A stretch of 64,000 nucleotides of DNA from Apteryx mantelli. Taxonomy: Eukaryota > Chordata > Aves > Apterygiformes > Apterygidae. A model generated the notes under the pieces. That model was not told where the DNA came from. It saw only the letters and a program-made list of their open reading frames with translations, and searched no databases. The translations under genes and the position numbers were made by a program. This document shows positions 10,886-23,634 of this stretch, in pieces. The stretch lies in assembly GCF_036417845.1 (NCBI RefSeq), contig NC_089980.1, positions 131,776,516 through 131,840,515 on the forward strand, in the 5' to 3' direction. Every line of letters begins with the position of its first letter. Position 1 is the stretch's first letter.

Positions 10886-10990
10886 TTTAGAGACTACCCT
10901 GTGATACAGGAGACTTGGCCTGTGTCTTGTTGTACCCTTTCTCTGTGACTTGGAGCAGGTCATTTTTGTTCCCCGTGCTTTAGCTCAACT
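10886..10990 (+). mobile_element. Probable MIR SINE relic
   Basis: The order of MIR landmarks is kept: a diverged ACAGGAGACTTGG segment, then CTCTGTGACTTGGAGCAGGTCA, then CCCCGTGCTTTAGCTC, which aligns with the CTCTGTGCCTCAGTTTCC part of MIR. It is strongly diverged, consistent with an ancient insertion. Confidence 0.5.
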
Positions 10991-13900
10991 TTGTTGCAAG
11001 CATGCATACCTGAAGGACTGTGACCTTCTCAGACTGTGTAGTGCTTCAGGCTAGTCAGGGAAGGGAAATACATTTCTGATGTGGAGATTCTTGACAAGCT
11101 CTACCAGGATTGATCCAGAACAAGTTCAGAGACAGCTACCTGAGGACTAGAACATATCTTGCTGGGTTTGTATGACATTGGTCATGAATGAAGAAACCCC
11201 AAAGCTTGTTACAAGCATTGAGGCAGGGTTGTTGCCTGAGTTGTATGAGCATGGGCGACTGCTTCCTGGCTTGAGCTGGCCAGTCTGCTTGCATCTAAAA
11301 CGTGCTCTGTGGATTTACCACCTCGTGTCCCCATGAGGCTGGGGACCTGGTACTTCAGTCTCAGCGTAGGTAAGCACATCAGTCTCTGCAACACCCGGAT
11401 GGGGGCTGTCAGTAGCACCTTCTGAAACATGCTGCGTTGCAGTCTCAAGTCACAGGCTCCGAGATTTCTTCTAACCACCCAAGGCCATATTACAGCACCC
11501 CCAACACAGCTGTCTGATTTGTGTCAGAGGGTGTGAAGAAGGGAGTGAATTTTCATGTTGCCTGAGGGAACCTGGATACCTTTTTAGAGGAAACAGAGTA
11601 AAAGGCAGTAACACCTGCTGTTATTGTTATTGTGTGTCTGTTTAGAAAGAGACGCCTGCCAGGGGCTGACCTGCTCTGGAGGTGTGGTATGTGTGTGTTT
11701 GGGGTTGAGGAGAGGCAGTCAGATGTCCCTAGGGGCCAGATTCCAAAAGAAACGCGGACTCCTGCGGGCCTTCCTCACCTCCTCCTTGCTGGGGGTGCAG
11801 AAAACACCCGTGGTCATTTCTTTCAGAAATAGGAATGAGCAGCTGCTCAGTACAGACCTCGGGACTTGGCACAGCACCGGCTCAGTACAGACCTTAGGAT
11901 TTGGCACAGTTTAGTTTCAGTTGGATTTGAAAGTGGAAACATTGCTTTTGATAATTCCTTTTTAAAACCACACTTTGAAATGTGTTACCTCAGTTGTGAG
12001 GCTCCTTCCGTGCTGGTTATGAAAGAGTCTGGCAGAAATGCAACTCTCCTCTCGTCTGTGCTTTTCTGGTTTGTACCGTCATAACACCAGGTGCAGAGCC
12101 TGCAAGTGATTCCTGCTCCTAGAGGAATCACCCAAAAGTCAGACTGGGAGGAAGAAAGACTGAAAAGTAAATCGCTCAAGCATTCAATAGGCTGTTATTG
12201 TCAGGAGATGCTGTGCTGTTGTCTGGCACTTTTCTTCTGAGGGTCTCCTGAGCTGCTTTTTTAGTGGAGAGGTGGAGGCCCAGGAAAGGTAACTGGAAGC
12301 GTGGGGTAGACTCCACGGCATGGGGAGTCTCCACTGCTCTGTGGCTTGTACGGTGATGAGGGAGGTGGCTCAGAGCCTGCTTTTGCCCTAGCTTTCCTAA
12401 ATCCTACCCTCTACTGACCGTTTGTCAAGTGAATCATAGCTGTTAAAGCCTTACCGGTCACTGGTCGAGCAGACATAGCTTCCTTCAGATGGAGAAGGGC
12501 CAGGTATATCACACAGTACGGGTATATCTGCTACATTGGCTAAGTCCCTTAGGCTCTCTTGCAAAACCATGTCAGCATGGGCACAAGACAAGGCCTGGAT
12601 TCCTCTATGTCCTATTTATCCCAGGTACCAAAACAGCCTTTTGGGATTGCTAGCAGCCAGGAAACCTATAAACTACTCGAGAAAGGTTTGAGTAAAGTGG
12701 ATTTGATTAGAATATTTAAACAATCTGACAACAACTCTAGTCTTTCAGGAAACTTCCCTTTAATGAGTTGTTGGTCAGTCCAAGGCAAGGTTACCGTGCT
12801 GAAATTTAATAACCAGAGATTTTGCAAAATGTTGCTGAAAATGACCTAAGGTATTGGACCTTTCTGGCTTGAGCACCTGTTAATTAATATGGCCATCAAA
12901 CAGCCACAATTAAATTTTTTACGTTATTGCAGAGCAAGCAAAGAGGAGAAGGAGAACTGTTCTTCACACAAAGCATCCTAGCACCGAGCTTGGAGAGGTG
13001 ATGGACTGGAAAATGTTCAGCTCGTTCTGTCAAAACATCCCCAGGCCTCAGTCGTTTTGGAGCGTACATCCTGCTGGAGTCACACGCGGTTAACCCTGCC
13101 AGACCAACTGTGTGTTCTGCCCTTTGCATGCGATTGCCAGAGCAGTGATTGCATCTGCTCACCTTTGCCTGAGGCTCCTGGAATGCTTCCGGCAATGGGC
13201 ATGGCTTTCGTGGCACATCACCAACACGTTCATGCACATCTATTTTCTTCCGTTTCCTTTTTCCTTTGTTGCGTTCCAGCCCTGAAGGATAAATTGCTTT
13301 TATATAACCTTAATGGGAGAAAAAGACAGGTGCCAATGATTTCTATCAGGGTACAGGTGATATATGAAATATGAACTGGTCTGTTGGCAGTTTTGCCAGT
13401 CCTGCAGTTAGTAGATACTGGCCCTATGTTCAGAATCAAAAGGGTACTAAAATTTCCCTTGGAACCTGTGTTGTTTTCACATCATTGAGAATTTAAGAGG
13501 CGATTCGTTTTGCAGCTTCTCTTAGTGTTTTGACTGTTGATTGTATTTCCACTCAGTATTAAGTTCCCTATGGGATGCCTGGCACCCTTAAGGTTACAGA
13601 AGGGACTGCAGCACTGGCTTATCTCAGTATTTGTAAAGCACAAGATTCTTTAAATTTTCTGATTGTGCAGGACATTTTTAAGAGGTATTGAATCTAATGT
13701 TGAAATGAATCTAAAGTAGGTTCTAATAAACTAGATGTGTAGGAGACAGTTGTTATAGCATTGCTTCAGAGTGAGACATTGTGAGTTTGGAGGGGGAAGC
13801 AGAATGTGTGACAAAGTAAGATTAAATATTGTAAATAGCCTCTGAGGCCTTTCCCTTAGGCAGTAAATTCTTGAGTCCTCTTGAGTCTTGTATGGGTCTG

Positions 13901-16900
13901 GATGCCAAGAGGTGTCTGTTTTCCTGGCTTTCCATAGTACACGTCTTTGGAACCATCTAACAGAAAGCCTCACCAGAAGCACCATCAAACAAATAACTCA
14001 TTAACTAGTGCAGGCAGTTCCTTCAGCACTTGCATCAAACCGAAAGATAAGTCCTAGCTTGGGAACGTGTACCTCATTCCAGAAATCTCAGATTCGTTCC
14101 TTCAGAAACAGTCGGGAACATCTTGAGAACCTAAGGAAAGCACTGAGATGAAAGTCCGTGTCTTGTTTCCTTAGATACTTTAAAAAAATCAGGATGGATT
14201 ATGAAAAATTACCCATTCATCTTGAAAGGCAAATGTACTCTGAAGACTGATGGGAGAACTCCCAGGTACCTTTACATTTCATAGAGTCAATATTTGTTCT
14301 TTCTCTATTTATAACTCCATTACTCTCTCTAGGTGGGCAGGAGATTTCAAAGGGAGACCATTTGTTTCTCTTGATTAATGCATCAATGCTAGTGGTTTGC
14401 CATAATAAATTATATCTTCTATCACAACCTGCTCATGCAGGCGAAAAAGCAAACCACAAATTTATGATGGAATTGCTCAAAGTCAAAGCTTCTCATTATT
14501 TTAAACAAAACTTTTCTTCACTCCATTATTGCATGAATGGTGAGGAAACTGAGGAGAGAATTTGATCCAATATATTTTGTTTTGAAAAAGCCCTTTAGAA
14601 ACCATAACATTATTTTCCTCTGAACTTGTTCATCTGCATGGAGTATTATTGCAGGAAGATAGGCACAACAGAGAAACTGCTGCTTCATCTTATGTCTGAC
14701 TTAGCTTCCACTGAATTCACAGCAGAGCTTTCACCTGAGAATTGGGCTTTACAAGCCCTGCATCTCTGCCTCATCCTCCATGAAGGCAATGGCAGCTCTG
14801 GACACTGGCTTCCTAAACCAGCTGAAGAAGCTATTGTAGGTATTCCCAACACCACTTGTGGCAATCATCTTTTGGTGGAACCCAGATTGCCTCATGCGGG
14901 CTACCCTGGGCTCTTTAAGAGCTGCTTGAGCTCTTAAGTAATAAGGTGCGTCTTGTGAAGGGAAGGTTAACTGGAGGCCAGCAGGTGTGCTGAATCTGGG
15001 CACATTCAGTGAGGCAAAAATAAATGACTTTACCTGTCACCACAGGAAAGCAAAAGGTGGTTTGGCTAGTTACATACCTCCAAGATGGGGTTGGCAGGGG
15101 AAGCAAGAAATTATCATCAGCAGGTAAATAGAGAAGATTCTCCATGGGCGCTGGCAGCCCAGGTTGAGAGCTGCTAGGGAGGTGTGCTGTCCATGAAATA
15201 ACACCTCTCGGACAACTGCAGAAAAGACAGAGAATGAGCACAGGGGTGGTGAGTGGGGGAAAGCTAGGAGGGTGATGCTGGTTTGTCCATCCATCACAAA
15301 AGGCTGATCCAGCAAAAACTGAAAAGGCATTGGGAGCTGGGTGGGGTTTATTCCCTTCTTTCCTCACCAGCGACAAACAAGCCATGGCTTCAGTCAGTCA
15401 CCCAGAGGGCGCATTTCTATTTCCTTGGCATGTTACTTGCATATAGAAATGCCGCCTTTTATATTAGTCATGTGCAGTCCCCCATAAGCTTGTAAGCTCT
15501 GAGCTAATGATTAGTGTGCACACATACTTCTGCCCACAAAACTACTGTCAGCCCAGACAGAACCAGATGAACCCAAACATTTGCAAATCTCTTTTAAGCC
15601 AGCAATATAGCCTCTTCTTCTGTAGCTCTGTGTGATTGTCCCAGCAAGTAATGCTACTGTACTAAGTACAAGAGATGTGTCTTCCAGCCAGTACTTACCA
15701 GGTGTCCAGGGAGAATGAAGGCACTAAAATGTCCATAGAAGCTTTCTGCAATGGGAAGTCTCTCTTGTCTAGAAGAAAGCTAACTGGAGTTACCCTGACC
15801 ACAGTGTTGTGGCTACAGAGTGCAAAGGTTGGAATGGCTTGAACCTCAATGCCGTTGCGGGTTCCTTAGTCTTTTTTAGATGGCGTAGTAGGCTATGTCC
15901 AGTACTGTCTGCAAGGCCCAGCATGCCTGGAATTTGTCCCTGAATGGTCTCTTGAGACTGTTGTAATATAGATAAATGGCAATAATGTTGACTTGCATAC
16001 TTAAATGCATGTGGAAGCGTGCAGTTAATGCTTGAAACAGTTCTTTCAGACAGAAGAGATTAAAAAAAGGAAAAGAAAATGTACTCTAATCAGTGTTTTT
16101 CCTTTTAAGCACATATGAAAGGGGGACATACCTGTTTTGCTTCTTGCAAACAGCAGGCCTAGTCTGTTGTTGAATGTGCACTGATGCTAGTGAAATTACA
16201 TTTGGGATTAATTTGACCCATTCACCAGAAAGGCATTTTCTCCGATTCCCTTTGATTTCTTACCAGTTTATGATCTGTGAGAAAGAGAATTTTGTTTAAT
16301 TTGCTATCTGCACAAAAAGGAGTGAAATACTTTGTGCCTCTAGGCAATGATAACCCTGAGGCAAAAGCTAATGAGCTCTATCTGAGTCATGCTGGAGAGA
16401 GATCTGCTTATTGTGCATTCCTCACATGCTCTTCAGCTCTGCCTTCCTTTAGACCTGTCCTTTAATAAAGAGAATATTAGAAGGTGTTAGGCTTCAATGA
16501 AATTGCTTTCTTGCAATCTAGAATCATTCAAATTTATTGATGATCAAAGATGCAAGGGTGCGAGGGGACGGTATTACTTGTTCACTCTCACAGGAGAAGA
16601 AAGCCCTGACCTTGAACCAGGGAAGTCAGTAAGAATTTTTTCATTGACCTTACTAGATCAAACTTGAGTCCAGGGTCTGCTGAATGCCCCTGTAGGAATC
16701 CTATGGCTATCCTGTGCTGTGTCTATGCTGGAATCTGGAGTGGGACTACAGGACACGCTGCCATCCCTGGCCAGCTCTAATCAGGCCTGCCTAGGTAACA
16801 ACACGGTAAAGATGCTGTGGCACTGGGTTTGTTACAGACAGTACCAGTCAGACCTGGCACCATTTATTCAGTTCTTAGCCTATGCCACTACATCTTCACC

Positions 16901-19408
16901 ACTCCTGTTAAGAATTTACGAAATACTTCTGGGGGTTTTACCACATCTGGCTGGTCCTCTTATAGCCCCGGGTCCAAGCAAGATAGCTCGCTTTGAAATT
17001 TCAGCTCATAAAAAGAGAAAGACCCCAATATTATTAATGCTGACAAATATGCTTAATGCTCTGCAAAATTTCATTGGCTTCTTTCAGTCCTGTACGCTAA
17101 TTAGTACCAAGGCCCCTTCTTTGGCCCTGAAACTAGCTGGCATCATCTAGCTGTGTTCATACTATCATACTCGCTTAGCCTCCAAAGCAGGATTCCTTAC
17201 TGCCTGTTGGGAATGGCTGAGGTCCATGCTGACTCCCAGACTATACTCAGGAATTGTCTGGATGCCAAGTGGCCTGGGTCAAAAGCATGCCAACGAGCAG
17301 TCTAACACTGTGCGGCCAGATGAGTTGCAGTGCCTGTGTCCAGAGCCTCGGCTGGTTCAGCTTACTAATATAGATGCGGCTGTGGTGCCATGGCTCCATG
17401 GCCATGCTTGGAAACAGCCAATTTTGTGTGAAAAATGTATCTGCCAATTAAAATGGCTTTCCCAATGTAACTGTCCTATGTAAGCCGTAACTGTAGTTGC
17501 AACAGGGATGGTGTGTGGCTGTGTGTAGAGGATGTGTGCCCAGTCATGAGAGAGAGGTGGATCTGGGTGCTGTAGGACTCTCTCATTGTCCTTCATGCTA
17601 CCATACCTACATGCCCTCAAAATGGAGGCCACAGTACGCATGAGGTTTGGGACAGATGCTGGGGCCATAATAGCATCATTTTAAGACTGAATGCTGAGAT
17701 GATTCCCAGTTCGTATCAAATTGCATCATGGCATGTTTCTTCCACAGGACAAGTGGAGAATTTCCAATCAATAAATCTGCAGAAGAATTCTGGTTCCTGT
17801 GGAAATGGATGGCAATGTAAATTATTTGTGAGGATAGGCAGTAAAACAGGAAACAAAAGGGAAAAAATTGTGCAGGAGGTAAAGTTTAAAAGGGGAAATC
17901 ATGAAGCTTGAGAAATATTGGGAACCACTGTAACCTGAAGTGACTCGTACCCATGCAAGAGCAGAAAAGAGCCAATTCTCCCTTGGTTGCAATAGGTGAG
18001 ATAACAGAAAAAAAGCATATTGCTGCGCACATTCAACCGGCTGGGATATCTCTGTACTTCATTAGTGCTCTCAGACTGTAAGAGCTTATTAGCATGGGTG
18101 CATCAGGGTATAATTATGGCTACACACTGCCTGCCTGAGTAGGCTTGGCCACTTTGGAAAGCAAAGACCATTATGTAAAATTTAATTATATAAAATTCAG
18201 CCCCTCTCCTAAAAAATCCTCCTGGAGAGCTATTGAATATGCTAAATGAAAGATAGCAGTGGTAATAAAAAAGTCAGTATGCATCATCATCCAAATGGTG
18301 GAGAAATCTCTGGAAAATTGTTAGGAGAGGCCTAATGGGTCGAGTCAAGTGGGAGTATAGTTTCATGTTACAGGTATAAGAAAAGAGTGCAAATCCTGAA
18401 AGTCTCAGTGGACTTCAAGGTCAGCTGGGTGCCGTATGCTGACATAGCAAGAAACCTTAGAAAGCCAACATCCAAATAGGCAGGGCAGAACAAGCCCAGG
18501 GAAAACAAAGGATCCAAATCACAGCTGAGAAACTCGAAGACTTTCATTGTTTCTTGAAATCCTTATATGACTTGGCCCAGGTAGAATACAAAGATGACTC
18601 CAAATCCCAATAGTTCCAATATACTGATTAATCTAAGAGCATCTGCAGAATACGAGGCACAAACTAAGTCCAATCGGATATGCTGGTCCGAGAAAAAGCA
18701 CCAGGCTGTACAGGTTACTCTAACATAGAACATGTTATTATAAAGAAAATGCTACCTGAGAGAGGTTTCAACATCAATTACTTGTTGCAAACATGAGGGG
18801 AAAGGTTTTGGTTTCGTTGCAGATCACTTTGTAGTCTCCAAATATTTTATTTTTGACATTTGCACACACTGGAGGATTTTGCATCACTGTTTACAGCATT
18901 TCCCAAAGTTTAGTGAGAACAGTGCATTGCTTGGTGCCTTTGGTCTACATTGAGTTATGTCACCACCACTCCAAACCTATGGCAGTACTGGGCAAAGTCC
19001 CCTGGGATTTGTATTTGTTTTGTAAACTGGGTTTATTGAGTGAAACAAAATGGGAAAACTTCAAAGGCTTATCGTTTTGAATATTCCGCGCAGCTGTTGT
19101 TTCACATTGACTATGGAGACAGGGAAGGATATTACACGTGACATACTTGGTGTTGCATTGCAAAACTGCATTATATGAAGGCCTGTGCCATCAAATTGAT
19201 GATGAAAGCAAACAGCCCTTACTTCTATGAGTAATCCCATCTGCTTCCATAAGATGCTCTTAGGAGAAAGGTCAAAAAAAAAAAGAACAAAGAGCCATTT
19301 TGTACTGGGAAACTTTGTTAGTTTATGTTTGAAGCCCTCTCCACCCAATGTAGGCATAGTTCTATAGGTACAAATGCATGTATACTTTGTTGTTAATTTA
19401 CATTAACT
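10991..19408. other. Gene-free interval
   Basis: Apart from the two-copy duplication near 11.87 kb, I recognise no exon, RNA gene or named repeat. ORFs of 100-156 codons occur (14915-15385 minus, 16719-17150 plus). None resembles a known family, none has flanking splice or promoter context, and they overlap other open frames on the opposite strand, as expected by chance. Confidence 0.5.
11845..11909. repeat. Two-copy 30-bp tandem duplication
   Basis: Copies at 11845-11874 and 11880-11909 both read GCTCAGTACAGACCT, then GGA and TTGGCACAG, with three differences over 30 bases. They are separated by five bases (35-bp period). It is a small local duplication with no known function. Confidence 0.85.
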
Positions 19409-19645
19409 TACAAGGAGGCAATGTGGCCAAGCAGACTGAGCGCTAACTGGACTCAGGAGAGCATTTAATCTTTTCTCATCGCTGCCACAGTTTTGCCTGT
19501 CTGACCATGGAAAATTGAGTGATCTCAAACAAGTGACTCCGTGCTTCACTTTTGCCAGGTGTAAAATGGCAGAATGCAGTGGTGTTCTTTTGGAGAATGC
19601 TTTGAGGCTTGATGAAAAGCACAGTAAGAAGTAAGTAACGGTACT
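19409..19645 (+). mobile_element. MIR SINE relic
   Basis: The element starts with GGCAATGTGGCCAAGCAGAC, followed by GCTAACTGGACTCAGGAGA, matching the tRNA-like head of MIR. Further on come GATCTCAAACAAGTGACTCCGT and GTGTAAAATGGCAGAATG, then GAATGCTTTGAGGC-TTGATGAAAAGCAC near the tail. Order and spacing fit a nearly full-length ancient copy. Confidence 0.65.
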
Positions 19646-19957
19646 ATGGTTCAGAAAGCAAGATTAGTCACCTGGCACGTTTATACAAATTTATCTGTTA
19701 CTGGCATGGGTACTTTATTCTCCTGCTTACAACCAAGGGAAGTTACCCGCTCGAACCTGCTTGTGACTGTTTGTGTAATCAAACATGGCTTCAACCCTAA
19801 ATACAGTTCTCTAGCTGAAACTTAATCCTGGCCCAGCTCTCCTACTAAGCAGCCCTTCTTCAAGCTGATGATGGCTTAGAGTCAGCAAGGCAGAGGTTAG
19901 TAATGCAGGGTCAGTGAAAAATAGGAAAGCCTTGCCGAAAATCAACCCTAGAAGGCA

Positions 19958-20122
19958 GTAAGATCAGCACATACAGCACTGAACTAGGAATCATGCTAAC
20001 TGGGTGCATTCCTGATGGCCATTGACAAGCTGGGTGACTTTGGGCAAGTTGCTTCACTTCTCTGTGCCTCAGTTTCCTCAGCTGCAGTTGTACCTACTTT
20101 TAAAGTACTTTGGGAATCTGCA
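19958..20122 (+). mobile_element. MIR SINE, well-preserved core
   Basis: Positions about 20028-20083 carry the classic MIR core: GGGTGACTTTGGGCAAGTTG, then CTTCTCTGTGCCTCAGTTTC, then CTCAGCTG. The upstream CAGCACTGAACTAGGAATCATG matches the MIR head. It lies about 310 bp after another MIR copy in the same orientation. The excellent core preservation in such an old family is noteworthy. Confidence 0.85.
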
Positions 20123-21109
20123 TGCATGTTTCAGTTTTTATAGTTTTATAGGTAGCAGAAGAAGGAGAGGACCTGCAAGAGAGAAAGTAGGAGTATGGAA
20201 GGAGAAAGAACAATGCACTTATGTATTGTGGTCAAAAAAGAGGACTGAGATACAGTTGTTAAATGTCCTGGGCTAAAGCCATGCAGGGATTCAGGTGACT
20301 AAGTCCTTGTTCATCTCCAGCTGGGAAAGCACCCTGATCTCCTTGGAGGTGGGACCCGGTGTACCTGCTTCTCAGTGCTGAGTGGCCACAGCTCCTGTTA
20401 CTGCAGGGGGAGCTGAGAGGTGCTGAGCTCAGGCCCAGGCTGTGTGTATGTAACTGGGCGCTATGAACTTCTTCTGTTCCTAAGCTGGGCACATCAACTG
20501 CATTGCTCTTTTTGCCACACTATTAAAACCCAGATCAGACGCAAGGCTCTCCGTCTCCTGGAGGGAGGAGTCATGTTTAAGTATACCCAAACATCCTATT
20601 TAATAATGAACAGTCATTCTCCATAGTTACAGTGTGATGAGAAAGACAGAGAAGTCATCCCTCCTAGCTAAGATGTAATGTTGAACTGCATCAATATTGG
20701 CCTGTTCCCCCTTCTGGGTGGCTTTAGGGGCAAGGAATCCAAGATGTTTTGTATGATCATACATATTATTGCCTGTTCCTGAGACATATTTGAAGGCATG
20801 GCTTGATTTCAAGGGCTGTTACTCCTAAAAAGAAAGATCCACGTTGATTCGTGTTTACCCCTTGGGACTATCTGTGATGGAGACACCATCCTTTGTCTGT
20901 GCTGCAGTTGGGACAGGTGGCCTCTTTCCCTTTGAAACACACAGCTGATGTTCCCACATGCCCCAAGGAATAAGGGCATTATGGAGATGGGCTTTAACTG
21001 AATCGCCTATTTGTCAAAGGCTGATATATCTTTTTTTTTGGCAGGAGCTGTCTTCTGCTTTCCTTTTGGAAGGTGTTTTTGCAAACTGGCTTAAAAACAA
21101 AGACCCCAT

Positions 21110-21440
21110 GTGACACTGATGTAAACTTCCTCCCCTCTGCTTTGACGTATTAACAATAACATAAAGGGCTGCTCAAGCACACTTCCCATGTTTAGCCTTA
21201 AACCCTTTGTCACCAAAGTGTTTTTTTTCTCCCCCATATACTGAGTCAGTCAAATCTAATTACCCTTTAATCAGTAAAATCAACACCTGCTAACAGGGTG
21301 GGCTCTTTTAGCAAATACTGCTTCCTTTTTCCAGAGTGCTGATAAATTTCCAGGGGCCCTATTACCTCTTTGTCCAGTTGATAAGGAGCTTTGACTGATA
21401 ATCTGGTAATTGGTTATCTCTTGCCTGTAAGGTAATAGTG
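21110..21440. promoter_or_regulatory. Candidate conserved non-coding element
   Basis: This repeat-free AT-rich stretch is dense in developmental factor core motifs. These include a perfect AP-1 site TGAGTCA (21242-21248), homeodomain cores CTAATTAC and GGTAATTGG, and GATA cores TTGATAAGG and GGTTATCTC. There is no open reading frame. Conservation itself cannot be seen from one sequence, so this is a pattern-based guess. Confidence 0.25.
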
Positions 21441-23600
21441 GTGAATCTTCCTCTTGGCAAGGATAGTAGAACTAGGTGAGACAGAAATTATATGTAGCTG
21501 CTAGGAGCCAAGTGTCCTGATCTTTTCTCTTTAAAAATCAGGTCAACCCTGGAAACTATGGGGCAGAGAGATCTGGCATGTGGGATTAAAGCTTCAGGAG
21601 AAATAAAGAGTAGGGGGGGTATAGATGTTCCTTGGTCTTGCTTGTGCAGCCCTCCTTAAAAAGGCAAGGTGGCAGGGTTGTCTGTGGAGAGCAAGAATGG
21701 GACTCAAGCACCTGGAGCCTGCTGGACCACAGAGTATGTCTGCGCTGTCAGCTGAACACAGGGCCACCACCTCCCTCAAGAGCTGACTCATCTGCACCTT
21801 CAGTGTAGATCCTCAGCATGTGGAGAGTGGTTGTGGGAAGGAGGGTTGCTTAGGTGCACTTCAGGGCTGCAGTATCAGGGTGGATAGGCTATGGACAGGA
21901 TTCAAGCTCAAACACATGATAGCCCCTGCTACACTTATCCTCAGCGTGGCTGGTGAAACTTGAGCAAGGGTGGCAGTGGGGGGTGGCAGTATGGACAGAA
22001 GCAAAAGCAAAGGGGGTCAGAGGGCTTACAGTTGCTCTTGAACTGGCTTTTACCACACAGCACAGGCCAGGATGGATCCCTGGTGGAAACGAGGAATGCA
22101 GTATTCATGGCAGTGCTCTTGAAAATGTCTTTCATGTGTAATCTGACAGCCAGTCTGATTTTAATCTGAGATCAGTTGAAACATTGGTAGAAATTTCAAC
22201 ACAAGAACCTCTTTACAGGTGCACACAGCTCTGAAAAATAGATCCTTTTGGACTGAAGTCTCTTATGCTTGTTCTCAGCTTTAAGGTGAATGGTTTTGGG
22301 AAGCTTGGCCTAATTGCATATGGATGAACAAGACAGAGGAGTATAAGCCAGTTGTGGTTTTCACTTGAGTGTTGTTTCTACTCAGGTTATTTTTGCAGGA
22401 CAGAAGCTGCAGCTTTGTTCAACAGCTGTGTGTGGGCCTGGCTCCATCTCCCCATCCCTCCAGCCCCACACAGTGCTCATATATGAGTTATACAGAGACA
22501 GCTAAAATGCCAGCGTTGGCTTTACCTATCAAAACTACCCCGCCGTATCTACACCATCACTCAGCCTCTGCTCTAGCCAGATGTATTGGTTATGTCCATT
22601 ATTTACACACAAACCCTATGCTTGGGCTGGAACTAACGCTGATCTCTGAGAGCTCTTGATGACCAAAGCCCAAGATTTCCCTCCTGCACCCAGGGAGATC
22701 AGGGTCCACCTGCAAGTCCTCGTGACACAGTCCAGTCCACCTCCACGTCCCCAGAGCTCAACTCAGCTTTTCCAAGATAGCATCGCTGGCTTGATGCTGC
22801 CAGGATGCAGATGGAGATGAGGCAGGATGAGGTACTGGATGTGCTTCCAGAGCCCTTTTTTAACTCTGCAGGGTGAGCAGAGCTTGAGTTAGCACCTAAG
22901 GCAGTGCTAGTTGGAAGTTAAAGCAACTGCTATGAAAGGACACAGATTTCCCAGGTTCCTGTAGGTTACAAACTCTGTGAAATCCTCCTCTGTTGAGCTG
23001 AATGGAGGGGAGAGGGGGATAGAGGGGAGCCTGGTTTGGATGGTTTCTGTCAGAAGGGAGGAGGATTTTGTGGGCTAAGACCAGTCCCAGTCCCTCAATG
23101 AGACCTAGGAGGGTTTGATTCCTGGGCCCATGCAAAGTCTCCTCTGTTGTAGGATCAAGGGTGGAAATATCTGAAGAATTGTCCTGTCACCAGTCTGGCA
23201 GGACATCACTTCTCCTGCTGATTTCAGCAGCAGCTACAAGTGCCTGTCACTCCAAAAATCCTTGTGAATTTAGGCGCTTTGTTTTGGGCTCCCTCCTTTG
23301 AAAATACTGCTCACCCTTCTGTCCGTCTGCACCAGAGAGATGAGATCCCAGGGTACCTAAAGTAATAGCAACCGGGCTTCTCCTAGTCAGCTCCCCCAGG
23401 GCACACGAACGCTAGCCCTCTCTTAACTCCTTGCACCTGACGTGGCCTGCCGCGCTGCTGCTGGACAGCTGCACATTAGTAGTCTGGAGCAAATTTGGTG
23501 AAGCGATGGCTTTTAGGACCCTGGGACCTCCGCCAAGGCTCAGGTAGGTCTGTCTCATTCGTCAGCCTCACTCAGTCCAGATTCATTCACTCCCAGGGAT

Positions 23601-23634
23601 GTGTGCGTGTGTGTGTGAGTGTGTGTGTGCGCGC
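23601..23634. repeat. GT-rich dinucleotide microsatellite
   Basis: An interrupted (GT)n tract with GC substitutions at both ends occurs on the + strand. It is alternating purine-pyrimidine, so Z-DNA is possible. It is likely length-polymorphic. Confidence 0.92.

Noticed and set aside
14915-15385. 156-codon minus-strand ORF
   Set aside because: No recognisable domain, and an overlapping minus-strand ORF in another frame indicates stop-poor sequence rather than coding.
16719-17150. 143-codon ORF with hydrophobic segments, considered as a retroelement or membrane protein remnant
   Set aside because: No reverse transcriptase, gag or transmembrane family signature and no flanking terminal repeats could be found by eye.
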